Positions 1 to 9,974 of a stretch of 64,000 bases of DNA are shown here, piece by piece. Under the pieces are notes generated by a model. It ran no database searches and was not told the origin of the DNA. It was given only the letters and a program-made list of their open reading frames with translations. Position 1 is the stretch's first letter, and each line of letters starts with the position of its first letter. Location: the NCBI RefSeq assembly GCF_017592395.1, contig NZ_JAGFOU010000008.1, positions 34,272 to 98,271 on the forward strand, read 5' to 3'. Made by a program: the position numbers and the translations under genes. The DNA comes from Actinomyces bowdenii. Its GTDB lineage: Bacteria; Actinomycetota; Actinomycetes; Actinomycetales; Actinomycetaceae.

Positions 1-223
1 CATGTTTTCGGGGTGTTGTCCCCCCGCGGGGGGGGCGGCCCGGCCCCCCCCCCCCCCCCCCCCGCCCCCCCCCCCCCCCCGGTGGGCGCCGGTGCGCCTG
101 TCGGGGATGCCAGTCCAGTAAGATTTCCAACATCCATCAGTAGAGACTCTCGGCGTCGCTGCGGTTAGCATGTGCTAGTCGAATCACGACGAAGAGAACT
201 ACCCGAGTCCCAGGAGGGCACCA
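1..223 (+). other. tuf upstream region with C-rich low-complexity tract
   Basis: No gene is visible here. Bases 44-63 are an unbroken run of 20 C and bases 65-80 another 16 C, separated by one G, preceded by a G/C-only stretch. The rest leads to tuf. A TAGCAT hexamer at 166-171 could be a -10 element, but no convincing -35 accompanies it. In most actinobacteria fusA precedes tuf, but no fusA end can be read, so the window may start inside the fusA-tuf spacer or at an assembly artefact. Confidence 0.5.
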
Positions 224-1414
<1,191 letters not shown>

Positions 1415-1466
1415 TGATCTGATCCGGTCGATACGACCACTGCCGGCCACTGAGACCGGCTCATGA

Positions 1467-1500
1467 CAGTCCCCCGGGCCCATGAGGGCCCGGGGGACTG
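1467..1500 (+). terminator. tuf terminator
   Basis: A perfect 15-bp stem (1467-1481 paired with 1486-1500) closes on the 4-base loop ATGA, starting 52 bases after the tuf stop codon. No clear T tract follows, which is common in high-GC actinobacteria. Confidence 0.85.
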
Positions 1501-1790
1501 CCGTCTGCGCAGGACAGGGTGCCGCGTGCCGCACCCCGGTGGCGGTACCGGCCTTGCGAGGGCGCGCGCCGGGTGAGCCGTGATCCTCGCGAGATGCGGG
1601 CACGGATGCCGAGATGGCCGTGTGATACTCACGGTCGCGAATGCATATCTTTGATTGCAGAGGCATAATTATCGGTCTTCCACTCCTTCGGGTGCACTAG
1701 ATTGCGGTACAGACCAAAGAGCGGGCAGGCGTCAACGACTGAGGCAGCCGCTCACCGCACCTCTTCTTATTCACCGTCGGAGCAGAATTC
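1501..1790 (+). promoter_or_regulatory. Probable promoter region of the pilus cluster
   Basis: No gene. The stretch 1636-1675 is conspicuously AT-rich against its surroundings (TTGATT at 1651-1656, CATAAT at 1664-1669). CATAAT is a plausible -10, but no -35 at standard spacing is evident. GGAG at 1779-1782 is the ribosome binding site of the first pilus gene. Confidence 0.4.
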
Positions 1791-4709
1791 ATGACCGGGC
1801 GATTGAGTCACCGCTCATTCCTCAAGGGCCTGACAGGCCTGCTGGCGGCATGCCTCGTCCTCCTCCTGGCGGCCCAGGGCCCCAGCCGCGTGGAGGCGGC
1901 TCCGGCCGGCGTTCCCGCCGGCGCTCTGCCCGCCGTCTTCGCCACCGGTGGTGAGGGCCGCTTCAAGGACAGCATCCAATGGCTCCAGTGGGCCGACTAC
2001 TCCCAGTTCGCGGGCAGGGCCAAGCCCAATGTGCCGGTGCTCGACTACGGCCAGACCCGCAGCTTCACCAACTACCGCGACATGGGCGAGGCCGGCAGCC
2101 TCGTCACCACCTGCACCCTGTCGGACCTGACCTTCCACGGCCATGATGGCTCGGTCATCCCGCATTGGCTGGCCAAGGGCCCGCTGGTGGCCACGATCCC
2201 CGGCACCTGGGCCGGAGATGTCCTGGACAATCTCTACAACGTGGGCGGCCCGGCCACCTGGCGCAATGGCAGCGCCACATGGAGCCCGGGCCTGACCTAC
2301 CCCCAGGACTACACCAACCACAACCAGATGGTGGTCGGCCTGGCCAACGGGTACGCCTACAACGGGAACAAGACCTGGAACGGCAAGCACCACTGGGAGG
2401 ACGGCATCGATAGGACGCCCACGGGCGGCTACTCCGATGTGAGCGTCTCCGTCAGCTGCTCGGCCGAGCTGCGCGGTGCCGATGGGAGCAGCCGGAGCGT
2501 GCCCCTCAACGGCCTGGTCTTCGCCGATGCCGAGGCCTCCTCGGCCCAGTCCACCGGGCCCCAGGCCCACCAGGCCGAGTGGGTGCAGGCGGCTGTCGCG
2601 CCGGGAACGCCGGTGAGTTGGAGGCTGCTGGATCGGATGCGCTCCCAGGGCTGCCCCACGACCTCGCGCGCCAACTTCTGGGAGAACAGGCTCATCCGCC
2701 TCAACCCCAGTGGGGATGAGTGCGTCTACCAGAACGGTGGGGACTACCTCTACCCCAACGGTGTGGGAGGACCAGCGGCGGTGGTCTTCATGGAGGGCGC
2801 CACCGAGGCGGAGCTGCGGATGCAGGGGGGCGGCTACTCCGCCGTCGCCCTGGGCCTGGTCATCGCCACGGACTTCGGGGACGCTCCCGCCTCCTACGGC
2901 ACGGCCTCCTCCCTGTTCCAGCCCACCTGGAACGGGGGAGAGCTCACCCGCGAGGGCATGGACCTGTTCACCGAGGTCGAGCCAGCCACCATGACGGGAA
3001 GCGGCACCATGCTCGGCCAGCATATCGACTCCGAGCGCGGCTCCCAGTTCAGTGACGGGGCCGATGCCGACGATGCGGCGCTGTCCCCGGACGATGAGGA
3101 CGGCGTGGCCCTGCCCGACGGGGGCATCCAGACCGCCCCCGGTCAGCGCTTCACCCAGGAGGTCAGCTGCACCGGCCCGGGCCGGGCCGCCGGGTGGATC
3201 GACTGGAACCACAACGGCGTCTTCGACGCCGCGGAGAAGAGCGATGAGGTCCACTGCCCCGAGACGACCCAGCAGGTGCCGCTGACCTGGACGGTCCCCC
3301 GGGATGTGCTGCGCTCGGTGGATGGAGAGAACGGCAGCCAGTCCGAGACCTACATGCGCGTGCGGGTCACCGCGGACACCGGCGCCCTCCAGCCCACGGG
3401 CACCACGGCCTCCGGTGAGGTGGAGGACTACCGCGTCGCGGTGCGGGTGCCCACCATCGAGCTCGTCAAGGAGGTCAGCGGCGCCTACGCCGGAGACCTC
3501 CCCCTGCTCCCGGCCAAGGCCTGGACGCTGACCGCCCAGGGCGGGCGCGGCACCGCCGCCCCCAACCGGGTCCAGGGGGAGGGGCGCAGCGGGATCACCG
3601 TGGTGGGCCGGGGCACCTACACCCTGTCCGAGAGCGCGGAGGGGGCGGCGGCCAGCGGCTATGAGGCCGAGGAGTGGGCCTGCCTGGAGACGGAGGGGAC
3701 GGTGCGGCCGCCGGGCTCCTCCGCCCCGGCGCCCGCACTGGGTGACAGCCTGCGGATCACCGGCACCGAGCGCATGACCTGCACCATCATCAACCGGGCC
3801 AAGCCGGCCACCCTGACCTGGCAGAAGGTCGATGAGGATGGCGCCACTCCCCTGGGCGGCAGCCGGTGGCTGCTCAGCGGCCCGGGGCTGCCCGCCCCGG
3901 TGGAGATCGAGGACTGCCAGGAGGCCGGGAAGTGCCTCTCCGGCGAGCTCGACACTCCCGTGGATGTGGATCCCGCGCCGGGGGGCTTCAGGGTCGAGCG
4001 CCGGGTGTGGGGCGTCTACACCATGACCGAGTCCCAGGCGCCCCAGGGCTATGTGCCCTTCGAGGGGACGGTGTGCTTCAACCCCGCCGCGCCCTCCCTG
4101 GAGGGCCTGGACGCCAGGACCCTGCCCGATGCCTGCACCCCCTGGCCGGAGAGCTACCAGCCCAGCCTGACCGCCACCGTTCAGGACGGGGAGGCCATCC
4201 AGGAGGGCCGGATCACCAACCGCCGCGACTCGGGGTCGGTGACCTGGAGGAAGGCCGATGAGGGCGGCGCCGCCCTGGGGGGCTCCTTCTGGACCCTCAC
4301 CGGTCCTCCGGGAACCGGCATCAGCGTGGAGATCGCCGACTGCGTGGCCGATGCCGGCGCGTCCTGCCCCTTCCCCGAGGGAGCCTCCCATTACGACTCC
4401 GACCCCGCTCAGGGAGCCTTCCGGGTGACGGGGCTGCCCCTCAACGACCAGTCCTACCGCCTGGTGGAGTCCGAGGCGCCGGCGGGCTACCGCCTGGACC
4501 CCGGCTCCCACACCTTCACCATCACCGCTGCGGCCAGGGACCACGCCTTCACCGACCCCTTCGTCAACCACAAGACCTCTGTCCCCTCCATCCCGCTGAC
4601 CGGTGGGCGCGGAGCGCACGTCTTCCTCATCGCGGGGGCCGTCCTCGGCGGCCTGGCCCTCGCCGCCGCAACTGTGAGGAGGATCCGCAGCCGCACAGCA
4701 CAGCACTGA
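1791..4709 (+). CDS. LPXTG-anchored pilus tip-like adhesin (FimQ/FimB type), first copy
   Basis: Predicted surface protein of 972 residues, likely the tip subunit of a sortase-assembled fimbria. A signal peptide covers about residues 1-36, with a hydrophobic core at 10-27. A long N-terminal adhesin region ends near DFGDAPASYG (about 361), the motif seen in CshA-type surface proteins. GWIDWNHNGVFD (about 468) and the GEVEDY motif (about 542) follow. Two SpaA/Cna-B-like domains start near 672 and 814; each carries a tES/vESeAPqGY-type E-box. The sorting signal IPLTG lies at 934-938, then a hydrophobic helix and a basic tail. The ATG at 1791 has GGAG 8 bases upstream. The architecture parallels the second copy at 6826, with one SpaA repeat fewer. 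What it binds cannot be read from sequence. Confidence 0.85.
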   Translation: MTGRLSHRSFLKGLTGLLAACLVLLLAAQGPSRVEAAPAGVPAGALPAVFATGGEGRFKDSIQWLQWADYSQFAGRAKPNVPVLDYGQTRSFTNYRDMGEAGSLVTTCTLSDLTFHGHDGSVIPHWLAKGPLVATIPGTWAGDVLDNLYNVGGPATWRNGSATWSPGLTYPQDYTNHNQMVVGLANGYAYNGNKTWNGKHHWEDGIDRTPTGGYSDVSVSVSCSAELRGADGSSRSVPLNGLVFADAEASSAQSTGPQAHQAEWVQAAVAPGTPVSWRLLDRMRSQGCPTTSRANFWENRLIRLNPSGDECVYQNGGDYLYPNGVGGPAAVVFMEGATEAELRMQGGGYSAVALGLVIATDFGDAPASYGTASSLFQPTWNGGELTREGMDLFTEVEPATMTGSGTMLGQHIDSERGSQFSDGADADDAALSPDDEDGVALPDGGIQTAPGQRFTQEVSCTGPGRAAGWIDWNHNGVFDAAEKSDEVHCPETTQQVPLTWTVPRDVLRSVDGENGSQSETYMRVRVTADTGALQPTGTTASGEVEDYRVAVRVPTIELVKEVSGAYAGDLPLLPAKAWTLTAQGGRGTAAPNRVQGEGRSGITVVGRGTYTLSESAEGAAASGYEAEEWACLETEGTVRPPGSSAPAPALGDSLRITGTERMTCTIINRAKPATLTWQKVDEDGATPLGGSRWLLSGPGLPAPVEIEDCQEAGKCLSGELDTPVDVDPAPGGFRVERRVWGVYTMTESQAPQGYVPFEGTVCFNPAAPSLEGLDARTLPDACTPWPESYQPSLTATVQDGEAIQEGRITNRRDSGSVTWRKADEGGAALGGSFWTLTGPPGTGISVEIADCVADAGASCPFPEGASHYDSDPAQGAFRVTGLPLNDQSYRLVESEAPAGYRLDPGSHTFTITAAARDHAFTDPFVNHKTSVPSIPLTGGRGAHVFLIAGAVLGGLALAAATVRRIRSRTAQH

Positions 4710-4720
4710 CCCCCTGCCAC

Positions 4721-4738
4721 CGGCGCCCCCCGGCGCCG
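4721..4738 (+). terminator. Short hairpin between tip gene and pilin gene
   Basis: A 7-bp GC stem (4721-4727 with 4732-4738) lies 12 bases after the stop codon. It is weak as a terminator and may only modulate read-through. TATATC at 4785-4790 further on could be a -10 for the pilin gene, but no good -35 is visible. Confidence 0.3.
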
Positions 4739-4856
4739 CGCACAGGACCCGGCCCCGCCTCGCGGGGGACGGTCGTGGCACACGTATATCGATCCCTCAT
4801 CCCACTCCTCGATGCGCGCCCTCCCCGGCGACGCATGACGAAAGGAATCCCAAGAC

Positions 4857-6449
4857 ATGACAACCTCCGTCTCCACCCTGGGGCGCCGGGCTGTTGCCGC
4901 AGCCGGGATCGCCGCCGTGGGCCTGCTCGGACTCAGCCCCGTGGCTGCGGCCGAAGACGCCAACTACGGCAATATCAAGGAGAATGCGACCGGCTCCCTG
5001 ACCATCCACAAGCACATCCAGAACGATGGCACCCAAGGAACCGTTGACGGCCAGGGAGCCGTCGAGGGCGGCCAGCCGGTGGCTGGTGTCCAGTTCACCG
5101 CCTACCCGATCACCGACATCGACCTCACGACCGCTGACGGATGGAACAAGGTGACCGAGCTGGCCAGGGACGGCGCGATATCGGATTCCGCGTGTACCGC
5201 GCCTGGCGGGCCAGCACTGGCAAACCGCAATGTCGACAACGCCAATGGCATCACCTCGGGTGACACCAATGGTCAGGGCATCGCCACCATCGGCAACCTG
5301 GCGGTTAAGGCCTACCTCGTCTGCGAGACCAAGGTTCCCAGTGACATTGTGCAGAAGGCCAAGCCCTTCGTCGTCACCATCCCCTACGCGAACACCGCTC
5401 CGGGCCAGGAGGGCAACTGGCTCTACGATGTCCATGCCTACCCCAAGAACGAGCGCATCGCGGTCAGCAAGACCATTGAGGACCAGCGCAGGAACGGCTA
5501 CGCCGTCGGCTCCTTGGTCAAGTTCCCGGTGACCTCCACCCTGCCCACCCTGGACGAGAAGGCCCACTACAAGTACTTCCAGTTCAAGGACGTCATGGAC
5601 AGTCGGCTCACTGATCTGAGTGTGCCCGAGGTGACGCTCAATGGGGCAACTCTGACCGATACTTCGGACTACAACGTGTCGGTCACCGGGCAGACCGTGA
5701 CAGTCACCTTCACTGCCGCGGGCCTGGCCAAGCTCAAGGCCGCTGCCGGCCAGGAGGTCAAGGCCACCTTCCAGGGCAAGGTCACCAGCGTCGGCAATGG
5801 TACTATCCCCAACACCGCTCAACTCATCAGTGACACCGTCTACGCCGATCAGCCTCCGACTCCCGAGAACCCGCCGCAGAACCCGGATACTCCTCCCACA
5901 ACCCCGGAGGTCAACACCAAGTGGGGAGATCTGACGATCAAGAAGGTTGATGGTCAGGACACCGCCAGCAAGACTGGCCTCAAGGGTGCGGAGTTCCAGA
6001 TCTACAACGCCGCTGCGCCGTACGCGGGTACCTGCGATGGGGCCGCTAAGGCCGGAAATCCCTTGAGTGTTAATGGGCAGACCACCCTGACCACGAATGA
6101 CCAGGGAATTATCAATGTTGATGCCCTGTTCGTCTCGGACTCGGTGGTTGATGGTGCTCGTGACAACCAGCCTGGAGCCACCCAGCGCTGCTACGTGCTC
6201 GTGGAGACCAAGGCCCCTACCGGATATGTTCTGCCGAACCAGGTTGAGACCCCGGTGACCATCAAGGTCGGCCAGGTCACTGACGACAACATCACCATCG
6301 AGAACACCAAGCACGCCGTGCCCAACCTGCCCCTCACCGGTGCTGCGGGCAAGGTCCTGCTCACCGTGGCGGGTGCGGCACTGCTCATGGTCGCCATCGG
6401 CTCGGTCCTGGTCTCCCGCTACCGGGAGCGCAAGCGGGCCTCGCTGTGA
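4857..6449 (+). CDS. Major fimbrial shaft pilin (FimP/FimA family)
   Basis: Main shaft subunit that class C sortase polymerises into a covalent pilus. The 530-residue length is close to Actinomyces FimP/FimA. A signal peptide covers about residues 1-32, cleaved after an AAA stretch. The pilin motif WLYDVHAYPKN spans residues 188-198, with K197 the expected linkage lysine. A proline-rich linker (PPTPENPPQNP...) near residue 338 precedes the C-terminal Cna-B-like domain, whose E-box YVLVETKAPTGY places the conserved glutamate at E450. The sorting signal LPLTG is at 491-495, with a hydrophobic helix and basic tail. AAAGGA at 4841-4846 sets the ATG at 4857. Coding GC looks lower than in the flanking adhesins. 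Fimbrial type 1 versus type 2 cannot be decided without alignment. Confidence 0.9.
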   Translation: MTTSVSTLGRRAVAAAGIAAVGLLGLSPVAAAEDANYGNIKENATGSLTIHKHIQNDGTQGTVDGQGAVEGGQPVAGVQFTAYPITDIDLTTADGWNKVTELARDGAISDSACTAPGGPALANRNVDNANGITSGDTNGQGIATIGNLAVKAYLVCETKVPSDIVQKAKPFVVTIPYANTAPGQEGNWLYDVHAYPKNERIAVSKTIEDQRRNGYAVGSLVKFPVTSTLPTLDEKAHYKYFQFKDVMDSRLTDLSVPEVTLNGATLTDTSDYNVSVTGQTVTVTFTAAGLAKLKAAAGQEVKATFQGKVTSVGNGTIPNTAQLISDTVYADQPPTPENPPQNPDTPPTTPEVNTKWGDLTIKKVDGQDTASKTGLKGAEFQIYNAAAPYAGTCDGAAKAGNPLSVNGQTTLTTNDQGIINVDALFVSDSVVDGARDNQPGATQRCYVLVETKAPTGYVLPNQVETPVTIKVGQVTDDNITIENTKHAVPNLPLTGAAGKVLLTVAGAALLMVAIGSVLVSRYRERKRASL

Positions 6450-6475
6450 GCCCTGAGGGATCCTGAGCCCAGGCC

Positions 6476-6534
6476 CCCGGCGGGTGCGCTCGGCGGTCGG
6501 ATGATGAGTCCGGCCGCCGAGCGCGCCCGCCGGG
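6476..6534 (+). terminator. Strong hairpin after the pilin gene
   Basis: A 21-bp stem with one G-U wobble (6476-6496 paired with 6514-6534) and a 17-base loop starts 27 bases after the pilin stop. It should end or strongly reduce transcription before the second adhesin and the sortase. The rest of the 376-base gap up to 6825 holds a smaller GC hairpin near 6542 and no gene. Confidence 0.7.
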
Positions 6535-6825
6535 CCCACCACCGGGGTGGCGGGTCCGGCACCCCGGCCGCATCGATCCCGTAACAAATCGCCGGCGGGG
6601 CCCTCGGCGGCCGCCCCGGGCACATCGGCCCGGGTAGCGTCCTGATCGTCCACTGCCCCGCCGGCGGGCGACCCCGCCGGTGGCCCTGACCTGCCGCGTG
6701 GCCTTCCGCCCGCACGCCCCGGGCGGGGCGCCGCAGGCCCGGGCCGCGCCGGGACGCGGCCCCGCCATGACCCGCCGGGGCCCGCGCCCATCCGTCCCAT
6801 CCCATCGTCCTGGAGGAAACCGACC

Positions 6826-9800
6826 GTGTCCGCCCATCGGTGGCAGCGCCCCCGCGTGCTGCGGGCCCCCATGCCCCTGGAGGCGGGCGAGCCCCGCCCT
6901 CGGCCGGGCCGGGTGCTGACCGCGCTCATCCTGGTGCTCCTGGTGCTGGGCGCGCTGCCCGCCATCCTCCAGCCACTCCCGGCCCAGGCCGTCCAGGGCA
7001 ACCCCGCCGGCGGCCTGGGGCGCTACCCCCAGGTCATCGACTGGGTCGACTGGACCGATGGCGGACCCGTCGTCCTGGGGGCCGGCGGCAGCTACACGCG
7101 CTGGTCGACGCCGACCAGGGCCTCCGAGAGCCCCGTTACCTGGCGCTCCTCCCAGTGCACCCTGTCCGAGGCCAGCGCAGACCTGTCCGTGGGCTATGAC
7201 CCGGGCACCTGGCGCGGTGACGGGCTGGCGCGCCTGTACAACAACGGCGCTAACTACAGCAACGGCCAGAGCGGGCGCAGCACCAGGAGCGGGCTGCCCA
7301 TCGGCATCGCCACCAATGGCCGCTCCTCACCCGCCAACCCCCAGACGCTCACCTTCACCGTCTCCTGCCGCACCTATCTCGTCTTCTCCGAGGCCCAGCC
7401 GGATCAGGCCACGATCGAGGCCCTGCCCAAGCGGGAGATCCCCATGGCCGGCATGGTGGTGGCCGACGCGGAGTCCTCCAACTGGGATGCGCGCCGGGGC
7501 GCGGGGGAGTCGATCACCGCCCAATCCGACGTCGGGCGCTACCGGCTGCTGGAGTCCCATCGCGACGAGCAGTGCACGACCAACTCCCGGGGCGCGTGGA
7601 ACACCTTCACGGACGCGACGGGAACCAGCCGCACCGGCCTGCGCCTGCATTCCGAGAACGCCCAGTGCGGTGCACGCCGAGGGGGGTGGGGGCCGGTCTC
7701 CGTGCTGTTCGTCGACGGCGCCTCCACCGTCAGGGCTCAGATGGTCGCCCAGGGGAAGTCTGCCATGGCCTTCGGTGTGGTGGGCTACATGGACTTCGGC
7801 GATGCCCCCGAGTCCTACGGGGTGGCGGGCTCGGTCTTCCAACCGACATGGACCGGCGGCCTGGTGGGCACCGATATCCGCTCCGACGCCTGGTTCTCCA
7901 CCACCTTCAACCTCACCGCGGACGCGACGGCCGGCAACGTGGCCGTCGCGGGCCCCCCGGCCACGAGGCTGGGCGCCCTGACGGATGCCGAGGCGACCGC
8001 GCGCTCCTCGGCCGATGCGGCGGGGGACGACCAGGACACCGGTGCGGTGGGCACTCCTGGGGCCAGCGACGAGGACGCCCTGGGGGCCAATGTCCAGCTC
8101 AGCGCCAGCCAGGGGCAGTCCTTCCGCCAGGAGGTGGCCTGCACCGGGCCGGGCCAGGTGCGCGGCTGGGTCGACTGGAACCGCGACGGCGCCTTCGACC
8201 CCTCCGCAGAGGCCAGCACCCAGGTCGACTGCCAGGGATCCTCGGCGACCATCGAGTGGGTGGTCCCCGCCGACGCCCTGCGCTCGGTCCTGGGGGAGGA
8301 GGGCAGCGCCTCGACCTACATGCGCCTGCGCATCTCCGACGACAAGGGGGAGGATGGCGCGCCGGCGGCACTGGAGCCCACAGGCATCACCGGCTCGGGC
8401 GAGGTGGAGGACTACACGGTCTCCGTCTTCGCCCCCGTGCTGACCCTGATCAAGAAGGTCGATGGCACCGCCGCCGGGGCCGGAGCCCTGGAGGCCTCCC
8501 AGTGGGAGCTGAGCGCCACGCCGCAGGGCGCCGATGCCCCCGTGCTGTCCGGGGCCGGTGCTGTGCCGCAATCGCCCATCGCACCGGGGTCCTACACCCT
8601 CGCGGAGATCTCCAACCACCCCATGGCCGCGGGCTACCAGCCCCAGGGCTGGACCTGCTACCAGACCCCGGGCACGATCACCCCCGAGGGCTACACCTAC
8701 ACCTCCTCCGACGGCGCGGTCTCCGCCCCCGGCCAGGCCACGGCCGACATCGTCATCAACAACCAGGACCGGGTCACCTGCGAGGTGGTCAACACCGCCG
8801 TGCCGGCCAATCTCACCTGGACCAAGACCGACGAGGGGGGAGAGCCCCTGGGCGGCTCGCAGTGGGATCTCACACCGGTCGACCCCCAGGGCCAGGCGCT
8901 CCAGGTGACCGACTGCGTGGGGAGCTGCGAGGCCGGCTCGCAGGACACCGACCCCGCCGAGGGCGGCTTCCGGGTCACCGGCCTGCCCTGGGGCACCTAC
9001 TCCCTGACCGAGACCGCCGCCCCGACGGGCTACCAGGCGAGTGATGAGGCCAAGCGGGCCGTGGTCGACGGGCGCACCCCGGGGCTGACCGCGGACCTGG
9101 GGCGGATCATCAACGAGCGGATCACGGGCAGCGTCTCCTGGACCAAGACCAATGACACCGGCACCCCGCTGGGCGGCTCGCAGTGGACCCTGACGCCGAC
9201 CGACCCCGGGGGCGCGGAGCTGACGATCACCGACTGCGTGACCGCCTGCGCCGAGAACTCCCTGGACACCAACCCCGAGGAGGGGGCCTTCACCCTGGGG
9301 AGCCTGCCCTACGGCACCTACTCCCTGGTGGAGGCCGTGGCGCCCACCGGCTACCGGCTCGACACTACCCCCAGGGCAGTGACGGTGACCACCCAGGGCC
9401 AGAGCATCGAGCTCGGCGACATCGTCAACAGGCGGATCATCGGGACCCTGACCTGGCGCAAGACCGATGAGGGGGGCGCGCTCCTGGGCGGCTCGGAGTG
9501 GCTGCTGATCATCGACGACGCCGAGCGGCGCTCGGCCAGGATCACCGACTGCGTGGGCGTGTGCGCCGGGGGCTCCCTGGACACCAACCCCGAGGCGGGC
9601 GTCCTCACCGTCGGCGGCATCCCCCACGGGGAGTACCTCCTGGTGGAGGCCGTGGCGCCCACCGGCTACCGGCTCGACACCACCTCCAGGCCGGTGTCCG
9701 TGACCACCCACGACCAGGTGGTCGATCTCGGCGACATCGTCAACAGCAAGTCGATCGTCCCCAGCATCCCGCTGACCGGCGGGCGCGGAGCCCACCTCTT

Positions 9801-9885
9801 CCTCATCGCCGGCGCGGGGGTCTCGTCCCTGGCGGCCCTGGCCGCCCTGGTCAGGAGGCGCCGCCACCGCCGGGAGCGGGACTGA
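6826..9885 (+). CDS. LPXTG-anchored pilus tip-like adhesin, second copy
   Basis: Surface protein of 1019 residues, paralogous in plan to the adhesin at 1791. The N-terminus is long and basic before the hydrophobic signal core (about 29-47). A unique adhesin region follows, then DFGDAPESYG (about 323), GWVDWNRDGAFD (about 446), GEVEDY (about 525), and three SpaA/Cna-B-like repeats of about 105 residues starting near 660, 767 and 872. Each repeat has LGGSxW and a glutamate-containing (T/V)E(T/A)xAPTGY box. The IPLTG signal is at 981-985; it is followed by GRGAHLFLIAG, almost the same as in the first adhesin. GTG at 6826 is chosen for GGAGG at 6812-6816; an ATG at 6871 is possible. Having two such proteins around one pilin is unusual; the known Actinomyces clusters have one. 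Confidence 0.85.
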   Translation: MSAHRWQRPRVLRAPMPLEAGEPRPRPGRVLTALILVLLVLGALPAILQPLPAQAVQGNPAGGLGRYPQVIDWVDWTDGGPVVLGAGGSYTRWSTPTRASESPVTWRSSQCTLSEASADLSVGYDPGTWRGDGLARLYNNGANYSNGQSGRSTRSGLPIGIATNGRSSPANPQTLTFTVSCRTYLVFSEAQPDQATIEALPKREIPMAGMVVADAESSNWDARRGAGESITAQSDVGRYRLLESHRDEQCTTNSRGAWNTFTDATGTSRTGLRLHSENAQCGARRGGWGPVSVLFVDGASTVRAQMVAQGKSAMAFGVVGYMDFGDAPESYGVAGSVFQPTWTGGLVGTDIRSDAWFSTTFNLTADATAGNVAVAGPPATRLGALTDAEATARSSADAAGDDQDTGAVGTPGASDEDALGANVQLSASQGQSFRQEVACTGPGQVRGWVDWNRDGAFDPSAEASTQVDCQGSSATIEWVVPADALRSVLGEEGSASTYMRLRISDDKGEDGAPAALEPTGITGSGEVEDYTVSVFAPVLTLIKKVDGTAAGAGALEASQWELSATPQGADAPVLSGAGAVPQSPIAPGSYTLAEISNHPMAAGYQPQGWTCYQTPGTITPEGYTYTSSDGAVSAPGQATADIVINNQDRVTCEVVNTAVPANLTWTKTDEGGEPLGGSQWDLTPVDPQGQALQVTDCVGSCEAGSQDTDPAEGGFRVTGLPWGTYSLTETAAPTGYQASDEAKRAVVDGRTPGLTADLGRIINERITGSVSWTKTNDTGTPLGGSQWTLTPTDPGGAELTITDCVTACAENSLDTNPEEGAFTLGSLPYGTYSLVEAVAPTGYRLDTTPRAVTVTTQGQSIELGDIVNRRIIGTLTWRKTDEGGALLGGSEWLLIIDDAERRSARITDCVGVCAGGSLDTNPEAGVLTVGGIPHGEYLLVEAVAPTGYRLDTTSRPVSVTTHDQVVDLGDIVNSKSIVPSIPLTGGRGAHLFLIAGAGVSSLAALAALVRRRRHRRERD

Positions 9886-9974
9886 GCCGGACCGCACCCT
9901 CCACCCCGCCGACGCGGGCCGTCCCCACTGGCCACCACCGCTCCGCCCCCAGCCCCGCACGACAGGAACGACGC

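Noticed and set aside
1815-9960. Long open frames on the minus strand opposite the adhesin genes
   Set aside because: They arise from high GC at codon position 3; the products are Gly/Ala/Arg-rich with no domains, while the plus-strand frames have signal peptides and sorting signals.
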